Shown: positions 1 through 10,905, numbered from the stretch's first letter. The stretch is 40,767 bases of DNA from Chitinophaga pinensis (GCA_945860565.1 CAMAQS010000012.1:1-40767); one strand, 5' to 3'. The notes: generated by a model from the letters alone, not told the origin. Numbers and translations are program-made.

Positions 1-543
1 AATGACGGGAATATACCATTTCAATTCTGCTTTTTGATATTCCTGTGAATACTGTGACTCACCATTCACAGGCTTTTTAGGCTTAACAACGGCATAATTA
101 ATGCCCTTAGAATCATATTTTATCACCGAATCGTTTTTGAACCAAAACTGTAAATAAGTATTGGTGGAATAAGAATATGTAATGCCCGAGGAGGTGCTTT
201 TATTTGTAGTGTTCACCGATTGCGCGATGGGAGGCAGCACCAAATTCCACGGATTCTGACTTATTTCTCCCCTTTCATTTTTTATGGTCTCAGATTGCGA
301 TTTGGTCGATTCACCCAAGTGATAGTACCAAACTTCGATGTCTTTATAGGAAACATTTCGAGTGGCAACGCCATATTCAGTGATTACTTGAAGTTTATTT
401 TTAAACTTTTGGCGCATCACAGAATCATGGGTAATAAGTGTATCCATTTGCACCGGTGCAGTTACAAAATCAGATGTACTACCGCAGCTAGCCATGATTA
501 TCACCGATAACAATCCCCCTAAACCAAAAATGTTAACCTTCAT
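1..543 (-). CDS. Putative lipoprotein, partial (3' end lies beyond window start)
   Basis: Not in ORF track; manual minus-strand translation from ATG at 543 is open to base 1: MKVNIFGLGGLLSVIIMASCGSTSDFVTAPVQMDTLITHDSVMRQ...WYIPVI; lipobox IMASC. Confidence 0.85.
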   Translation of the reverse strand, partial: MKVNIFGLGGLLSVIIMASCGSTSDFVTAPVQMDTLITHDSVMRQKFKNKLQVITEYGVATRNVSYKDIEVWYYHLGESTKSQSETIKNERGEISQNPWNLVLPPIAQSVNTTNKSTSSGITYSYSTNTYLQFWFKNDSVIKYDSKGINYAVVKPKKPVNGESQYSQEYQKAELKWYIPVI

Positions 544-777
544 TTATACCAATGATTCGGATTTAATGAAAAATTCTAATTTCTGAAAGGAGTGGTGAAT
601 GAATAAATCTTTAACATTAAAAAAGTAGTTTTACATCTGATAATTCATTTGTTGGCATGCCATAAATCAAGTGCCATTTCAGAAATTTCGACGGAAATAA
701 TGACCGTTTTATCTCATTTCTTTGGGGGATGAATATTCCGGCAAAATCTCCATTAATATTGTATCCAATTTTAAAAA

Positions 778-1611
778 ATGAAACGCCAATTCTCTCTCCT
801 TATTTCTTTATTTACCTATTTCAATCTCTTTGCACAAAAACCACTTTCTATTGAAAACAAATCGTTTAACGGAATAGAATATGTCCAATACAAAGGCGAA
901 TATCAAAATTGTTATTTTGCCGAAGCCCGCAAAAAAATAGCATTAGATACACCAGTTACAGAAATGTATTGGTCGGATACTGTCTGTTCTGATTTGTATT
1001 TTGAAGGCATCCGTTTAAAGGATACCACTAAAAAATTGGATCATTTTCTCAAAGATTTTGCCTTTTCTTTGGGCAATGGCGAACAAATGAGTTATAATGA
1101 TTTATGTAGGATGATCGATACTTCTGCCAAAGAAAGCATCCTTAACTTATCCATGAGCACAGAACCATTGTATCAATTTGCAGATATATTAAGCATTCAA
1201 AAATCGATGAGTGAGTATGCTGGTGGAGCCCATCCAAACCATGCCATATTTGAGGTGAATTGGGATGTTGCTACCGACAAATGTATATTTTTAAAGGATT
1301 TATTCTTGCCGGGATTTGAACGTAAAGTCCAGCCCTATTTCAAACAACAATTAATTCAAAAGTACAATGAAGATTTCAGCGATTATTTTGGAGACACCAT
1401 CGCCATATCCAGTCACTTTTCATTCAATGATTCCACCATTAGCTTCGATTATAGTCCCTACGAACTTCTACCCTATGCTTACGGTATGGTAAATTTAGAA
1501 ATCCCCTATTGTGAGGTTAAAGCCTTCGCCACACCCTACTTCAAAAAGCAAATCAAAAAACACCAAAAATTCCTGAAACGCAATCGTCGTTCTGCTTACA
1601 AAAAGTGTTAA
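778..1611 (+). CDS. DUF3298/RsiV-like domain protein with signal peptide
   Basis: YAGGAHPNHAIFEVNWDVATDKCIFLKDLF...SPYELLPYAYGMVNLEIPYCEVK typical of DUF3298/DUF4163 proteins. Confidence 0.75.
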   Translation: MKRQFSLLISLFTYFNLFAQKPLSIENKSFNGIEYVQYKGEYQNCYFAEARKKIALDTPVTEMYWSDTVCSDLYFEGIRLKDTTKKLDHFLKDFAFSLGNGEQMSYNDLCRMIDTSAKESILNLSMSTEPLYQFADILSIQKSMSEYAGGAHPNHAIFEVNWDVATDKCIFLKDLFLPGFERKVQPYFKQQLIQKYNEDFSDYFGDTIAISSHFSFNDSTISFDYSPYELLPYAYGMVNLEIPYCEVKAFATPYFKKQIKKHQKFLKRNRRSAYKKC

Positions 1612-2525
1612 TTTTCGTAAAACTTCACTACTTCTTTTGCAATTTTCGCAATGATTAACTCACTGTTTTCCAGTGTTTCGTATGAGTCAGATACAAAAAC
1701 TGAAATGGCCACATGATCTCCATTGGAAAGCGTAACTATCCCAACATCATTCACCGCTGAAGTTTTTCCTTCTTTATTGGTATCGCCGGTTCCGGTTTTA
1801 TGGGCTACTGCTAAATTTTTGGAAATTTTCCCACGAATTCTATTGGCTCCTGTTGCAGTGGCCTCCATGGTTTTGAACAAAAAAGCTGAGGATTCTTTTG
1901 TTACAATCATGTTGTGATACAAACCATCCAACAATTCTATGCACGCATAAGGCGTACAATTGTTTTTATATTGAACCTCCCACCCTTTGGATTTCTCAAT
2001 TTCATTGGCTTTTACGCTCATGTTGGCAATATTTTTATCTTCTAAAAACTGCTCTAATGAAGCGGTTCCACCTATTAAATCAAACAGTAAATCGCAGGCA
2101 TTGTTGTCAGAAACAGTGATGGCATATTCTATTAATTTGGCCACTGATATTTCAAAATCTCCGTTGGGATGTTCGTCGCGCATGGGACTCCAAGTATTGG
2201 TGCGTAAATCAGAGGGCATGATGTACATTAATTGCTCTAATTGTAGTTCTTTTTTATCCACCAAATTCAATACAGCCAAGGCCAAAGGGAATTTGTAAAC
2301 ACTTTGCATGGGATAAATTCGCTCATTTAATACGGTCAAAGTATCTCGTTTTTCCATGTGCATAATGGCCACACCTACTTTGGCTTTGTAAGGGGTAATT
2401 ATTTTTTGGAGGGATGTTTTTAGCTTGCTGTTATTAGGTTGTTGTGCAGCGGCGAAATGCGCCGAAAATCCCCCGAAAAAGAGAATAATACATGCTCCTA
2501 TTTTGTTGATTTTGTATTGTTTCAT
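1608..2525 (-). CDS. Class A beta-lactamase (subclass A2-like)
   Basis: SVYK (SxxK), SDN and KTG motifs in correct order, N-terminal signal peptide. Confidence 0.9.
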   Translation of the reverse strand: MKQYKINKIGACIILFFGGFSAHFAAAQQPNNSKLKTSLQKIITPYKAKVGVAIMHMEKRDTLTVLNERIYPMQSVYKFPLALAVLNLVDKKELQLEQLMYIMPSDLRTNTWSPMRDEHPNGDFEISVAKLIEYAITVSDNNACDLLFDLIGGTASLEQFLEDKNIANMSVKANEIEKSKGWEVQYKNNCTPYACIELLDGLYHNMIVTKESSAFLFKTMEATATGANRIRGKISKNLAVAHKTGTGDTNKEGKTSAVNDVGIVTLSNGDHVAISVFVSDSYETLENSELIIAKIAKEVVKFYEN

Positions 2526-2535
2526 TGCTTAAATT

Positions 2536-3348
2536 CTATTGCTTAAACGGAATGGCACGCAAGGCATAAACCATTGGGATTTGCGGTTTTATGGTGGAAA
2601 TCACAAATTTATTAGGACCTATTTCTTGCATATTCTGAAAACAATTATACGGGGAATAATTGAATTCTTCAAAACTATCTACCATTAAGCCATTGGATTT
2701 TAACGCATTGAATACTTCTGAGAGGCTGTGATTCCAAGTAATGTCGTTCACTTTGATATCGCTATCGGCATTCGCGTAAGTGCCACTTTGTTCTTCAATA
2801 ATAGGGGTAGATTTAAAATAATCGTAGGTAATTTCGGTAAATTCATTGTTATACATCCACAAAACTGGATGAAATTCCGCCATAATAAATTGTCCATTGG
2901 GTTTCAAAAAATGCCTAACCACTTTTGCCCATTTGTCTAAATCTGGCAACCATCCAATGGTACCGTAACTTGTAAACACAATGTCGAAGGTATCCTGATT
3001 TACAGTTGGAGCACTATATACATCGGCACAAACAAATTGAGCGTTCAAATTCATTTTATCAGCTAAATTTTTTGCATATTCTATGGCTTTGGGAGAAAAA
3101 TCCAATCCAACCACTTCTGCTCCCAGCTGTTGCAGCGCCAGCGAATCCTGTCCAAAATGGCATTGTAAATGCAGAATTTTCTTGCCTTTTACATCCCCCA
3201 ATAACGAAAGTTCTATGTCGTTTAGCACTTGTTTTCCATTTATAAATCCTTGAACATCGTAGAAATCAGAATCTATGTGCACACCCACTCTTTTATCCCA
3301 CGATTGCTGGTTAATTTTCAAATAATCGGAGTTAGCATCTGTTGTCAT
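2536..3348 (-). CDS. Class I SAM-dependent methyltransferase
   Basis: KKILHLQCHFGQDSLALQQLGAEVVGLDFSPKAIEYAK SAM-binding motif. Confidence 0.85.
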   Translation of the reverse strand: MTTDANSDYLKINQQSWDKRVGVHIDSDFYDVQGFINGKQVLNDIELSLLGDVKGKKILHLQCHFGQDSLALQQLGAEVVGLDFSPKAIEYAKNLADKMNLNAQFVCADVYSAPTVNQDTFDIVFTSYGTIGWLPDLDKWAKVVRHFLKPNGQFIMAEFHPVLWMYNNEFTEITYDYFKSTPIIEEQSGTYANADSDIKVNDITWNHSLSEVFNALKSNGLMVDSFEEFNYSPYNCFQNMQEIGPNKFVISTIKPQIPMVYALRAIPFKQ

Positions 3349-3425
3349 AACTAAAATGTCAAAGATAAGTTAGGAATTGAAATCATCTATTGGTAAAAAC
3401 TCTAATTTGCCTTAAAAACGGCACC

Positions 3426-3605
3426 ATGAAAATAAAAAATAAATCTTTCTTTTTGGCGGCACTTTTCACGGTGGGATTTTTGATAATGGAATTAACAGAC
3501 ATTTATGGAGACTCAGTTGGGGTAAAAGTGTTTTTTGCGTTTTTAATCCTGACATATTTACTTGCTGGGTTTTGGAGTAGGAAAAATAAAAGTGATAAAC
3601 CGTAA
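3426..3605 (+). CDS. Small two-TM membrane protein
   Basis: Internal ATG of ORF 3390..3605: MKIKNKSFFLAALFTVGFLIMELTDIYGDSVGVKVFFAFLILTYLLAGFWSRKNKSDKP. Confidence 0.5.
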   Translation: MKIKNKSFFLAALFTVGFLIMELTDIYGDSVGVKVFFAFLILTYLLAGFWSRKNKSDKP

Positions 3606-3828
3606 TTTGAATTACTACAATTCCCACAAATTCACCAATCAATTCTGTATCAGGAATACTGAATTTATTGATTCTGAAGATTGATTTTTAGATTATTACT
3701 TAAAAAGCAATGTGCATTTAGGGAGCAGTTTCCAACAAAATTGAATAACCTGAAAATAGTGAGAAATGAGTATATTCGTATTTAATCTAAGATTTTCAAT
3801 CAAAAAATAGACGTTGTGAATTTATAAA

Positions 3829-4113
3829 TTGCCTATGCCAAAAATTGCGGTCTACAAATTCCTGACATTTTTTATTTTTGCATACGATGCAATAAATGAG
3901 CCACCTCACCTTCATATTGTTAAAGAAAAAGGGTATCGTCAACGCTCCGCCAAAATTTGGTTAGATACCTTAAAAGTTGTCGAAGTTGGAACATTAAATG
4001 AAAAGGAATTAAACCAAGCGATTACACTCATAAAAAATAACAAAAACATATTGATTGAAGCTTTTAACAAAGTAAAAACAGGTCAAAAAATCAAAACACT
4101 AAAATTAAAATAA
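3829..4113 (+). CDS. DUF4160 domain protein
   Basis: NEPPHLHIVKEKGYRQRSAKIWLDTLKVVEVGTLNEKELNQAITLIKNNK is DUF4160-like; overlaps next ORF as TAATG. Confidence 0.75.
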   Translation: MPMPKIAVYKFLTFFIFAYDAINEPPHLHIVKEKGYRQRSAKIWLDTLKVVEVGTLNEKELNQAITLIKNNKNILIEAFNKVKTGQKIKTLKLK

Positions 4114-4373
4114 TGACAGCGACTCTTAAAAATACGAAAATGCGCATTGTTAAATTAACTTTTGACAAAGTTGGAAAAATTACTATAAAGCTTGAAGATG
4201 GTCGCATTCTCATAGTACCTATCAAATATTTTCCAGACATTCAAAAAATGTCTGTTGAAAAGCGCAAAAAATATACAATTGTAGATGATAGAACCGTTCT
4301 TTTCTCTTATTCTGATAATATATATCATTTGGAAGATTTTATGGGTTTAGAAAATAAATGGAGAGAAAGGTAA
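4113..4373 (+). CDS. DUF2442 domain protein
   Basis: VKLTFDKVGKITIKLEDGRILIVPIKYFPDI pattern of DUF2442; coupled to the DUF4160 ORF. Confidence 0.75.
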   Translation: MTATLKNTKMRIVKLTFDKVGKITIKLEDGRILIVPIKYFPDIQKMSVEKRKKYTIVDDRTVLFSYSDNIYHLEDFMGLENKWRER

Positions 4374-4442
4374 TGAATGCTAGTAGCAAAAATAAGGATT
4401 TAAAAATTATTCTATCTAGCAAGCTTCTAACTCAAAAGAAAA

Positions 4443-5171
4443 ATGAAACCCCTTTACTTCCTTATTCTAACCACATTAATTGGCCAACTTGGTGCTCAGA
4501 ATAAAAGCAATGGCTCCAATAGAGGAAACTTTGATCGATTGCAAATAGGCATGGTAGTTTCACCCGATTTTTGTTTTAGAACATTAAAAAACAATGACGG
4601 TAGTGCAACAAGCGATAATGTGATAAGTGCACGCAATGAGCAAGAAACACCCAAAATTGGCTATACGGCAGGCGTAAATGTGTGTTACAACATAAACACA
4701 AACTTTGGCATTGAATCAGGCATTCAATATTCAAACAAAGGGTATCAAACGAAAATCGAATACTTAATATTCGGTGGACCTGGAATTTTTGAGCCCATTG
4801 AAACTAACAATAGATATAATTTCCACTGCATTGATATTCCCCTGAAATTGAATTTCGCCGCAGGTACTGGAAACGTTCGGTTTATTTCTAGTCTGGGAAT
4901 AACAACGAATTTTTTCGGAAAAGAAACGCAAATAAGATACTTCTATTACCCAAACAGAACCGACAAAAGTTCTGGACCTACTGGATTTGACTACAATGAT
5001 GTAAACATATCTCCTACAGTAAGTGTCGGAATAGATTATAAAATTAAAGACGGAATGAATTTGCGTATTGAGCCTGCTTTTAGATATACCATTTTGAAAA
5101 TCATTGACTCGCCTGTTTCTGGTTATTTGTATAGTGGCGGAATAAATGTTGGATATTACGTTGGATTTTAA
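4443..5171 (+). CDS. Outer-membrane beta-barrel protein (PorT-like)
   Basis: Signal peptide, repeated amphipathic strands, GIESGIQYSNKGYQT, terminal aromatic. Confidence 0.75.
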   Translation: MKPLYFLILTTLIGQLGAQNKSNGSNRGNFDRLQIGMVVSPDFCFRTLKNNDGSATSDNVISARNEQETPKIGYTAGVNVCYNINTNFGIESGIQYSNKGYQTKIEYLIFGGPGIFEPIETNNRYNFHCIDIPLKLNFAAGTGNVRFISSLGITTNFFGKETQIRYFYYPNRTDKSSGPTGFDYNDVNISPTVSVGIDYKIKDGMNLRIEPAFRYTILKIIDSPVSGYLYSGGINVGYYVGF

Positions 5172-5180
5172 AGATTTGGT

Positions 5181-5777
5181 ATGGAGGTAAGTCAACAATC
5201 AAAAATTGAAGATATGTCAACTGCTTTAAAAAAGGCATTTGATCCCTATTTTGATGCACCCAAACAGGCGTGGTTTGAATTTGCAGAACTTTGCCAGGAG
5301 ATTGAGTTTCCTAAAGAATTTATATTAAAAAAGGCCCATGAGTCAGAACGATTTTTTTATTTCATCCTAAAAGGAAGTATGGGCGTTTTTTTATGGAAAG
5401 ACAATAATCCCGTCTGTTTGGATTTTGCCTTTGAAAATCATTTTATTGGCGATTACATGTCTATTTTAACTGGTGCTCCTACCCCGTTGGAAATCAAAAC
5501 TTTGGATGCGAGCACGGTTTATCGGATTTCTAGGGATAATTATTTGCAATTGGGGCAAACAGAAATTGGCAATACGCTGATGCGCATTGCCGCAGAATCA
5601 TCATTTATTTCCAAGCAACAACAACAAATTGACCTACTCACCAAATCTGCTAAGCAACGATATGAAGAACTTTCCTTGCATTTTCCGCAAATTGAATTGC
5701 GTGTAGCACAAAAATACGTGGCGTCTTATTTGGGAATAACGCCCCAAAGTTTGAGTAGGTTGCGCAAACTCTCGTAA
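5181..5777 (+). CDS. Crp/Fnr family transcriptional regulator
   Basis: cNMP-binding fold (FYFILKGSMGVFLW) and HTH end VAQKYVASYLGITPQSLSRLRK; start may be 5214. Confidence 0.85.
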   Translation: MEVSQQSKIEDMSTALKKAFDPYFDAPKQAWFEFAELCQEIEFPKEFILKKAHESERFFYFILKGSMGVFLWKDNNPVCLDFAFENHFIGDYMSILTGAPTPLEIKTLDASTVYRISRDNYLQLGQTEIGNTLMRIAAESSFISKQQQQIDLLTKSAKQRYEELSLHFPQIELRVAQKYVASYLGITPQSLSRLRKLS

Positions 5778-5828
5778 AAGTTACCATTTGGTAATTGATT
5801 TTAAACAAACTCATGGCAACTTTGCACC

Positions 5829-6950
5829 ATGAAATTACCCTGTTTTGGAATTGCCCTTTGTGTGCTCGGATTGTTGTTTTTAAGTGTTAAATCCGTTTAT
5901 GGCCAAAGAAGCAACACAGATTCGTCTTTGCAACAGATTTTGAACAATGCAACAGATGGTAAATACATTCACGGTACAACCGTATTTATCCAAGGAAAAA
6001 ATGGCAAATGGCAAGGAGCCACAGGCAATTTCAAAACCGAAACCCCGTATTTTATTGCCAGCACAACAAAACTCTATACCACCGCAGTAATTCTGCATTT
6101 GGAATCCCAAAAAAAACTAAAACTGAGTGATTCCCTGAAACAGTATTTTTCGCAAAAAGAATTGCAAGGATTGCATTTTTTGAAACACACAGAATGGGCG
6201 CCTCACATTACAATAGGTCAACTGCTGTCGAATACATCCGGTTTGCCTGATTATTTTGAAGACAAAGACGATAAGGGACAAATTTTGATGAATAACCTAT
6301 TTATAGGCAAAGACCAATCGTGGAATTTTCAGGATGTGTTACAACTCACAAAACGCATGAAGCCTAAATTTACCCCAGGTCAAAAGGGGAAAGCCCATTA
6401 TTCCGATTCCAATTTCCAATTATTGGGTGAACTGATTGAGCGTATTACCGGTAAATCCATTCAACAGGTGTACCAAGAAATCATTTTTACCCCATTGAAT
6501 CTAAAGAACACCTATTTGTATTCCGATAGCAGCGATAGACGTCCTGTGCCCATGTATTATAAGGAAAACACATTGAACATTCCCTTGGCCATGTGCAGTG
6601 TCAAAGCCGATGGAGGCATAGTTTCTACTGCAGAGGAATCCTTTGTTTTTCTTCAAGCTTTTTTTGGGGGATATTTTTTCGACAAGGTAAAAATTCCAAC
6701 ACTTTACGACTGGAAACCGGTGATGTTTCCGCTGGAATATGGAATGGGAATTATGCGCTTCAAATTACCCAAAATGCTCACTCTGGGCAAAGAAATGCCC
6801 GAACTTATTGGACATTCTGGCATATCTGGTGCGTTTGCCTATTATGTACCTTCGAAGGATCTGTTTATCACTGGAACGGTGAATCAAATAAACAATCCCG
6901 GTACATCCTACAAAACGATTCTGAAGTTGATTGATGTTTATTCCCGTTAA
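5829..6950 (+). CDS. Serine hydrolase, class C beta-lactamase-like
   Basis: ASTTKLYTTAVILHL (SxxK), YSDSNFQLLGELIE, HSGISGAF. Confidence 0.85.
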   Translation: MKLPCFGIALCVLGLLFLSVKSVYGQRSNTDSSLQQILNNATDGKYIHGTTVFIQGKNGKWQGATGNFKTETPYFIASTTKLYTTAVILHLESQKKLKLSDSLKQYFSQKELQGLHFLKHTEWAPHITIGQLLSNTSGLPDYFEDKDDKGQILMNNLFIGKDQSWNFQDVLQLTKRMKPKFTPGQKGKAHYSDSNFQLLGELIERITGKSIQQVYQEIIFTPLNLKNTYLYSDSSDRRPVPMYYKENTLNIPLAMCSVKADGGIVSTAEESFVFLQAFFGGYFFDKVKIPTLYDWKPVMFPLEYGMGIMRFKLPKMLTLGKEMPELIGHSGISGAFAYYVPSKDLFITGTVNQINNPGTSYKTILKLIDVYSR

Positions 6951-6994
6951 CATTAAAAAAGCAATTTGAATCAAGGAATTTGCAATTCCAACAA

Positions 6995-7023
6995 AAAAAC
7001 GCAATTCAATGAATTGCGTTTTT
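6995..7023. terminator. Bidirectional intrinsic terminator
   Basis: AAAAACGCAATTC-aat-GAATTGCGTTTTT, 13-bp perfect stem, between convergent genes. Confidence 0.85.
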
Positions 7024-7264
7024 CGCATTAATTTTAAAACCTGTTAAGGTATTCTGTAATGTATACGGCAACCAAATGATTCAGTAATAGGTTGTGTAAC
7101 TGTTTTCTTATCTAACAGTTGGTCAACATATCATTGAGAACTTTTTTCCTGTCCAAAATGAGGACACGATTAGGTTATTGAAACTCGCAACAAAATTCAA
7201 ATGTTTAATCCAGGTTAAACACTTCATAAAGAATGAATTAATTATCGAACAAATTCAAAAAACC

Positions 7265-8806
7265 TTACGCATTTCTAGGCTTCCATTCCCGTTTTACCCC
7301 AGGTTTCTTGTCTGTTTTGGGTGCAGGCGACGAACGATTAGAATCAGGTTTTGAAACGTTTGATTCTGATTTTGATACTGGATTATTAAACCTTGGACGA
7401 GAATTTGAATTATCAGATTTTGGAGTATTCCGGTTAAACTCTCTATTGGGTTTATTGTTTGTGCTTTTGTTCGAAGAATTGTTATTCCCGTTTGAGTTTT
7501 CTCTAGACGCACTTTTGGGTTTGTTAAATCTACTCGGAGGTCTTTGAAATTCTTTAGGCGCATCGGCATCCGCAATTTTAATTCCTGGAGGAAATGGATG
7601 TTCTTCTTCTACGGGGATTTCCTGTTTAATGAGTTTTTGGATGTCGCGTAAAAACGGCACCTCTTCCCTATCCACAAAAGACCAAGCAATTCCACTGTTT
7701 CCTGCACGTCCAGTTCTTCCAATACGGTGAACATACGTCTCAGGGATGTTTGGAATTTCATAATTAATTACGTGTGTTAATTCATCGATGTCAATGCCTC
7801 TAGCAGCAATGTCTGTGGCCACTAAAACACGGGTTGTTTTGTTTTTGAAATTGGTCAATGCATTTTGTCTAGCACTTTGACTTTTATTTCCATGAATGGC
7901 CTGTGCTGAAATATTTAAGCCTACCAAATCTTTAACTACCTTATCGGCACCGTGTTTGGTTCTTGTAAACACCAAAACGGTGGGTATTTCTACCTCACTT
8001 TCATCCAATAGGTGTCTCAATAAAAAGCGTTTGGTTTTTTGATCTACAAAAAATACTTTTTGACTCACTTTTTCCGCTGTTGTAGAAACGGGTGCAACTG
8101 ATACCCTCACTGGATTCACCAAAATGGATTGGCTTAACTTAACCACTTCGGCGGGCATGGTTGCCGAAAAGAACAAGGTTTGTCTTTTAACGGGCAACTT
8201 GGCTATCACTTTTTTTACATCATGGATGAACCCCATGTCTAACATTCTATCGGCTTCGTCCAGAACAAAGTGTGATATATTTCTTAAATCCACATGTCCT
8301 TGTTGCATTAAATCCAACAATCTTCCAGGTGTAGCCGTAATGATATCCGTACCGCGTTTCAGGGCATCCACTTGCGGTGATTGCCCTACTCCTCCAAAAA
8401 TAACGGCATTTCGAACTTGAACGTTTTTACCGTAAGCTTTAATGCTCTCGTCTATTTGTAAGGCAAGTTCACGTGTAGGTGTTAGAATTAAAGCACGAAT
8501 GGGACGGCGTTTGTCTTGTGACACTACATCCATTAAATGTTGGATAATGGGAATTGAGAATGCCGCTGTTTTACCTGTACCAGTTTGTGCTGTGCCTAAT
8601 ATATCTTGATGATTTAATGCGGGTGGAATGGCTTGTTCTTGAATTGGGGTGGGTTGTGTATAACCCTGTGTGGAAAGCGCTTCTATTATTTTTGAAGCGA
8701 TTCCGAGTTTAATAAAATCTTTCAATCCTGCAAAGATAGGTATAGTTACATCATTTTGTCCATTTAAGATGAATACTATGTTAAGTTTTTGTCGCGTTTT
8801 TCGCAA
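7265..8806 (-). CDS. DEAD-box RNA helicase, RhlE-like, with N/S/R-rich C-terminal tail
   Basis: AQTGTGKTAAF, VLDEADRMLDMGF, SATMP, HRIGRTGRAG motifs; true start may be an internal TTG before LKDFIKLGI. Confidence 0.93.
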   Translation of the reverse strand: MRKTRQKLNIVFILNGQNDVTIPIFAGLKDFIKLGIASKIIEALSTQGYTQPTPIQEQAIPPALNHQDILGTAQTGTGKTAAFSIPIIQHLMDVVSQDKRRPIRALILTPTRELALQIDESIKAYGKNVQVRNAVIFGGVGQSPQVDALKRGTDIITATPGRLLDLMQQGHVDLRNISHFVLDEADRMLDMGFIHDVKKVIAKLPVKRQTLFFSATMPAEVVKLSQSILVNPVRVSVAPVSTTAEKVSQKVFFVDQKTKRFLLRHLLDESEVEIPTVLVFTRTKHGADKVVKDLVGLNISAQAIHGNKSQSARQNALTNFKNKTTRVLVATDIAARGIDIDELTHVINYEIPNIPETYVHRIGRTGRAGNSGIAWSFVDREEVPFLRDIQKLIKQEIPVEEEHPFPPGIKIADADAPKEFQRPPSRFNKPKSASRENSNGNNNSSNKSTNNKPNREFNRNTPKSDNSNSRPRFNNPVSKSESNVSKPDSNRSSPAPKTDKKPGVKREWKPRNA

Positions 8807-8840
8807 ATTTCAAAATTCATCGTAATATTGCAATGTATTT

Positions 8841-9173
8841 ATGGGACTCACCAAATCAGATTTATTTACTGCAGAACAAAATCAGCTGGCACAAGTTGCC
8901 AAAGCGTTGGCTCATCCTGCTCGAATTGCCATTTTAGAACATTTGTTGATGCAAAATGCATGTATTAACAGTGACTTAGTCGACGAACTTGGACTTGCTC
9001 AGGCTACCATTTCTCAACATTTAAAGGAACTAAAGGAAATTGGAATCATCCATGGAAGCATTGAAGGAAATAGCATGAGCTATTGCATTAACCCTGAGAA
9101 ATGGTCTGAAATTACTTCAAACATGAATCGTTTGTTTAATCAATATGTCCCAAAAGACAATAACTGCTGCTAA
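8841..9173 (+). CDS. arsR: ArsR-family transcriptional regulator
   Basis: AKALAHPARIAILEHLLMQNACINSDLVDELGLAQATISQHLKELKEIGII; first gene of ars operon. Confidence 0.88.
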   Translation: MGLTKSDLFTAEQNQLAQVAKALAHPARIAILEHLLMQNACINSDLVDELGLAQATISQHLKELKEIGIIHGSIEGNSMSYCINPEKWSEITSNMNRLFNQYVPKDNNCC

Positions 9174-9181
9174 TACCATCC

Positions 9182-9886
9182 ATGAAAAAAATACTATTCT
9201 TTAATGCCTTAATTTTATTTGGATTAATGGCTTGTGACCCAAACAAAACATCCCCCGAAAAAACCATTACAACTATGAACGCTAGCATTGTCAATTACAT
9301 CGATTCACAGGTAATTCCTGGATTTGATACCTTATCCCCCGAAAGAAAAGAAATTCTGAATGAATTGTCTGATTGGATTTCCGAAAATACAGACTCAAAC
9401 CGTGCCCTTACATTTATTTGCACCCACAATAGCAGAAGAAGTCATTTTGGTCAAATTTGGGCTCAAGTAGCAGCGAATTATTATGGCATTTCAAATATAA
9501 AAACCTATTCAGGAGGCACTGAGGCCACCGCATTTAATCCAAGAGCCATTGCAGCCATGGAAAGAGTAGGATTTTCAGTAGCCAAAGACAGCGGCGAAAA
9601 CCCCATGGTTCATTTAAAATACGATACAGAATCGGAAGCAATCAATTGCTTTTCAAAAAAATACAGCGATAAAAGTAATCCACAAAAACAATTTGCAGCA
9701 ATCATGACGTGTTCTCATGCGGACGAAGCTTGTCCAGTCGTTTTTGGTGCTTCTAAACGATTTGCAATAATGTATTTAGACCCTAAAGTGGCAGACAATA
9801 CTGACCAAGAAACCGCAAAATACGACGAACGCTGCAAGCAAATTGCCACTGAAATGTTCTATGTGATGTCTCGTGTGAAAAAATAA
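9182..9886 (+). CDS. ArsC-like/low-molecular-weight phosphatase family protein with N-terminal lipobox
   Basis: CX5R loop CTHNSRRS; N-terminus [22 protein letters not shown]; within ars operon. Confidence 0.82.
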   Translation: MKKILFFNALILFGLMACDPNKTSPEKTITTMNASIVNYIDSQVIPGFDTLSPERKEILNELSDWISENTDSNRALTFICTHNSRRSHFGQIWAQVAANYYGISNIKTYSGGTEATAFNPRAIAAMERVGFSVAKDSGENPMVHLKYDTESEAINCFSKKYSDKSNPQKQFAAIMTCSHADEACPVVFGASKRFAIMYLDPKVADNTDQETAKYDERCKQIATEMFYVMSRVKK

Positions 9887-9888
9887 CC

Positions 9889-10905
9889 ATGAAAAAACTG
9901 GGTTTTTTAGACCGCTGGCTCACCCTTTGGATATTTTTGGCCATGCTTTTGGGTGTTTTGTTGGGATATATTTTCCCTGGAATTTCGGACGTAATCGATT
10001 CGTTTTCAGCGGGAACCACCAATATCCCCATTGCCATTGGATTGATACTAATGATGTATCCGCCACTTGCGAAAGTGAATTATGCCTTGCTGCCGGCAGT
10101 ATTTAAAAATACCAAATTATTGGGTGTTTCATTGCTTTTGAACTGGATTATTGGTCCGGTAATCATGTTTATTCTGGCCATTGTTTTTTTACAAGATCAT
10201 CCAGATTACATGGTTGGATTAATTCTAATCGGACTGGCACGCTGCATAGCCATGGTGTTGGTTTGGAATGATTTAGCCGAAGGAAACGCAGAATATGGAG
10301 CGGGTTTGGTTGCGTTAAATAGTGTATTTCAAATCTTTGCTTACAGTTTTTACGCGTGGTTGTTCATAACGGTACTTCCTCCGTATTTCGGATTTAAAGG
10401 GGCATTGGTCGATATTTCGGTGGCCACCATAGCCGAAAGTGTGGGCATTTATTTGGGTGTTCCCTTTTTGATGGGGATTATCACCCGAACGGTATTGGTA
10501 AAACAAAAAGGCGAAACGTGGTACAAAGAACAGTTTATTCCTAAAATTAGTCCAATTACCTTGGTATCGTTATTGTTTACCATTGTGGTGATGTTTTCAT
10601 TAAAAGGAGAACTCATTGTAACTATTCCACAGGATGTGTTACTGATATCCATACCGTTATTGATCTATTTTGGGATTATGTTTTTTGTGGGATTTTTTGT
10701 CAGCAAAGCAACGGGAGCACCCTACTCCACAAACGCTGCGGTGGCATTTACAGCGGCCGGCAACAACTTCGAGTTGGCCATAGCCGTGGCTATAGCTGTT
10801 TTTGGCTTGAATTCAGGTCAAGCCTTTGTGGGCGTCATTGGTCCGCTGGTGGAAGTCCCCGCCCTCATTTTGTTGGTTCGGGTGGCATTGAAGAGGTTGA
10901 GGTAA
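9889..10905 (+). CDS. ACR3-family arsenite efflux transporter
   Basis: [64 protein letters not shown]. Confidence 0.93.
   Translation: MKKLGFLDRWLTLWIFLAMLLGVLLGYIFPGISDVIDSFSAGTTNIPIAIGLILMMYPPLAKVNYALLPAVFKNTKLLGVSLLLNWIIGPVIMFILAIVFLQDHPDYMVGLILIGLARCIAMVLVWNDLAEGNAEYGAGLVALNSVFQIFAYSFYAWLFITVLPPYFGFKGALVDISVATIAESVGIYLGVPFLMGIITRTVLVKQKGETWYKEQFIPKISPITLVSLLFTIVVMFSLKGELIVTIPQDVLLISIPLLIYFGIMFFVGFFVSKATGAPYSTNAAVAFTAAGNNFELAIAVAIAVFGLNSGQAFVGVIGPLVEVPALILLVRVALKRLR

Noticed and set aside
220-510. 96-aa plus ORF at window start
   Set aside because: Antisense to a convincing minus-strand lipoprotein reading frame (1-543).
4764-5198. 144-aa minus ORF
   Set aside because: Antisense shadow of the beta-barrel gene; no recognizable protein features.
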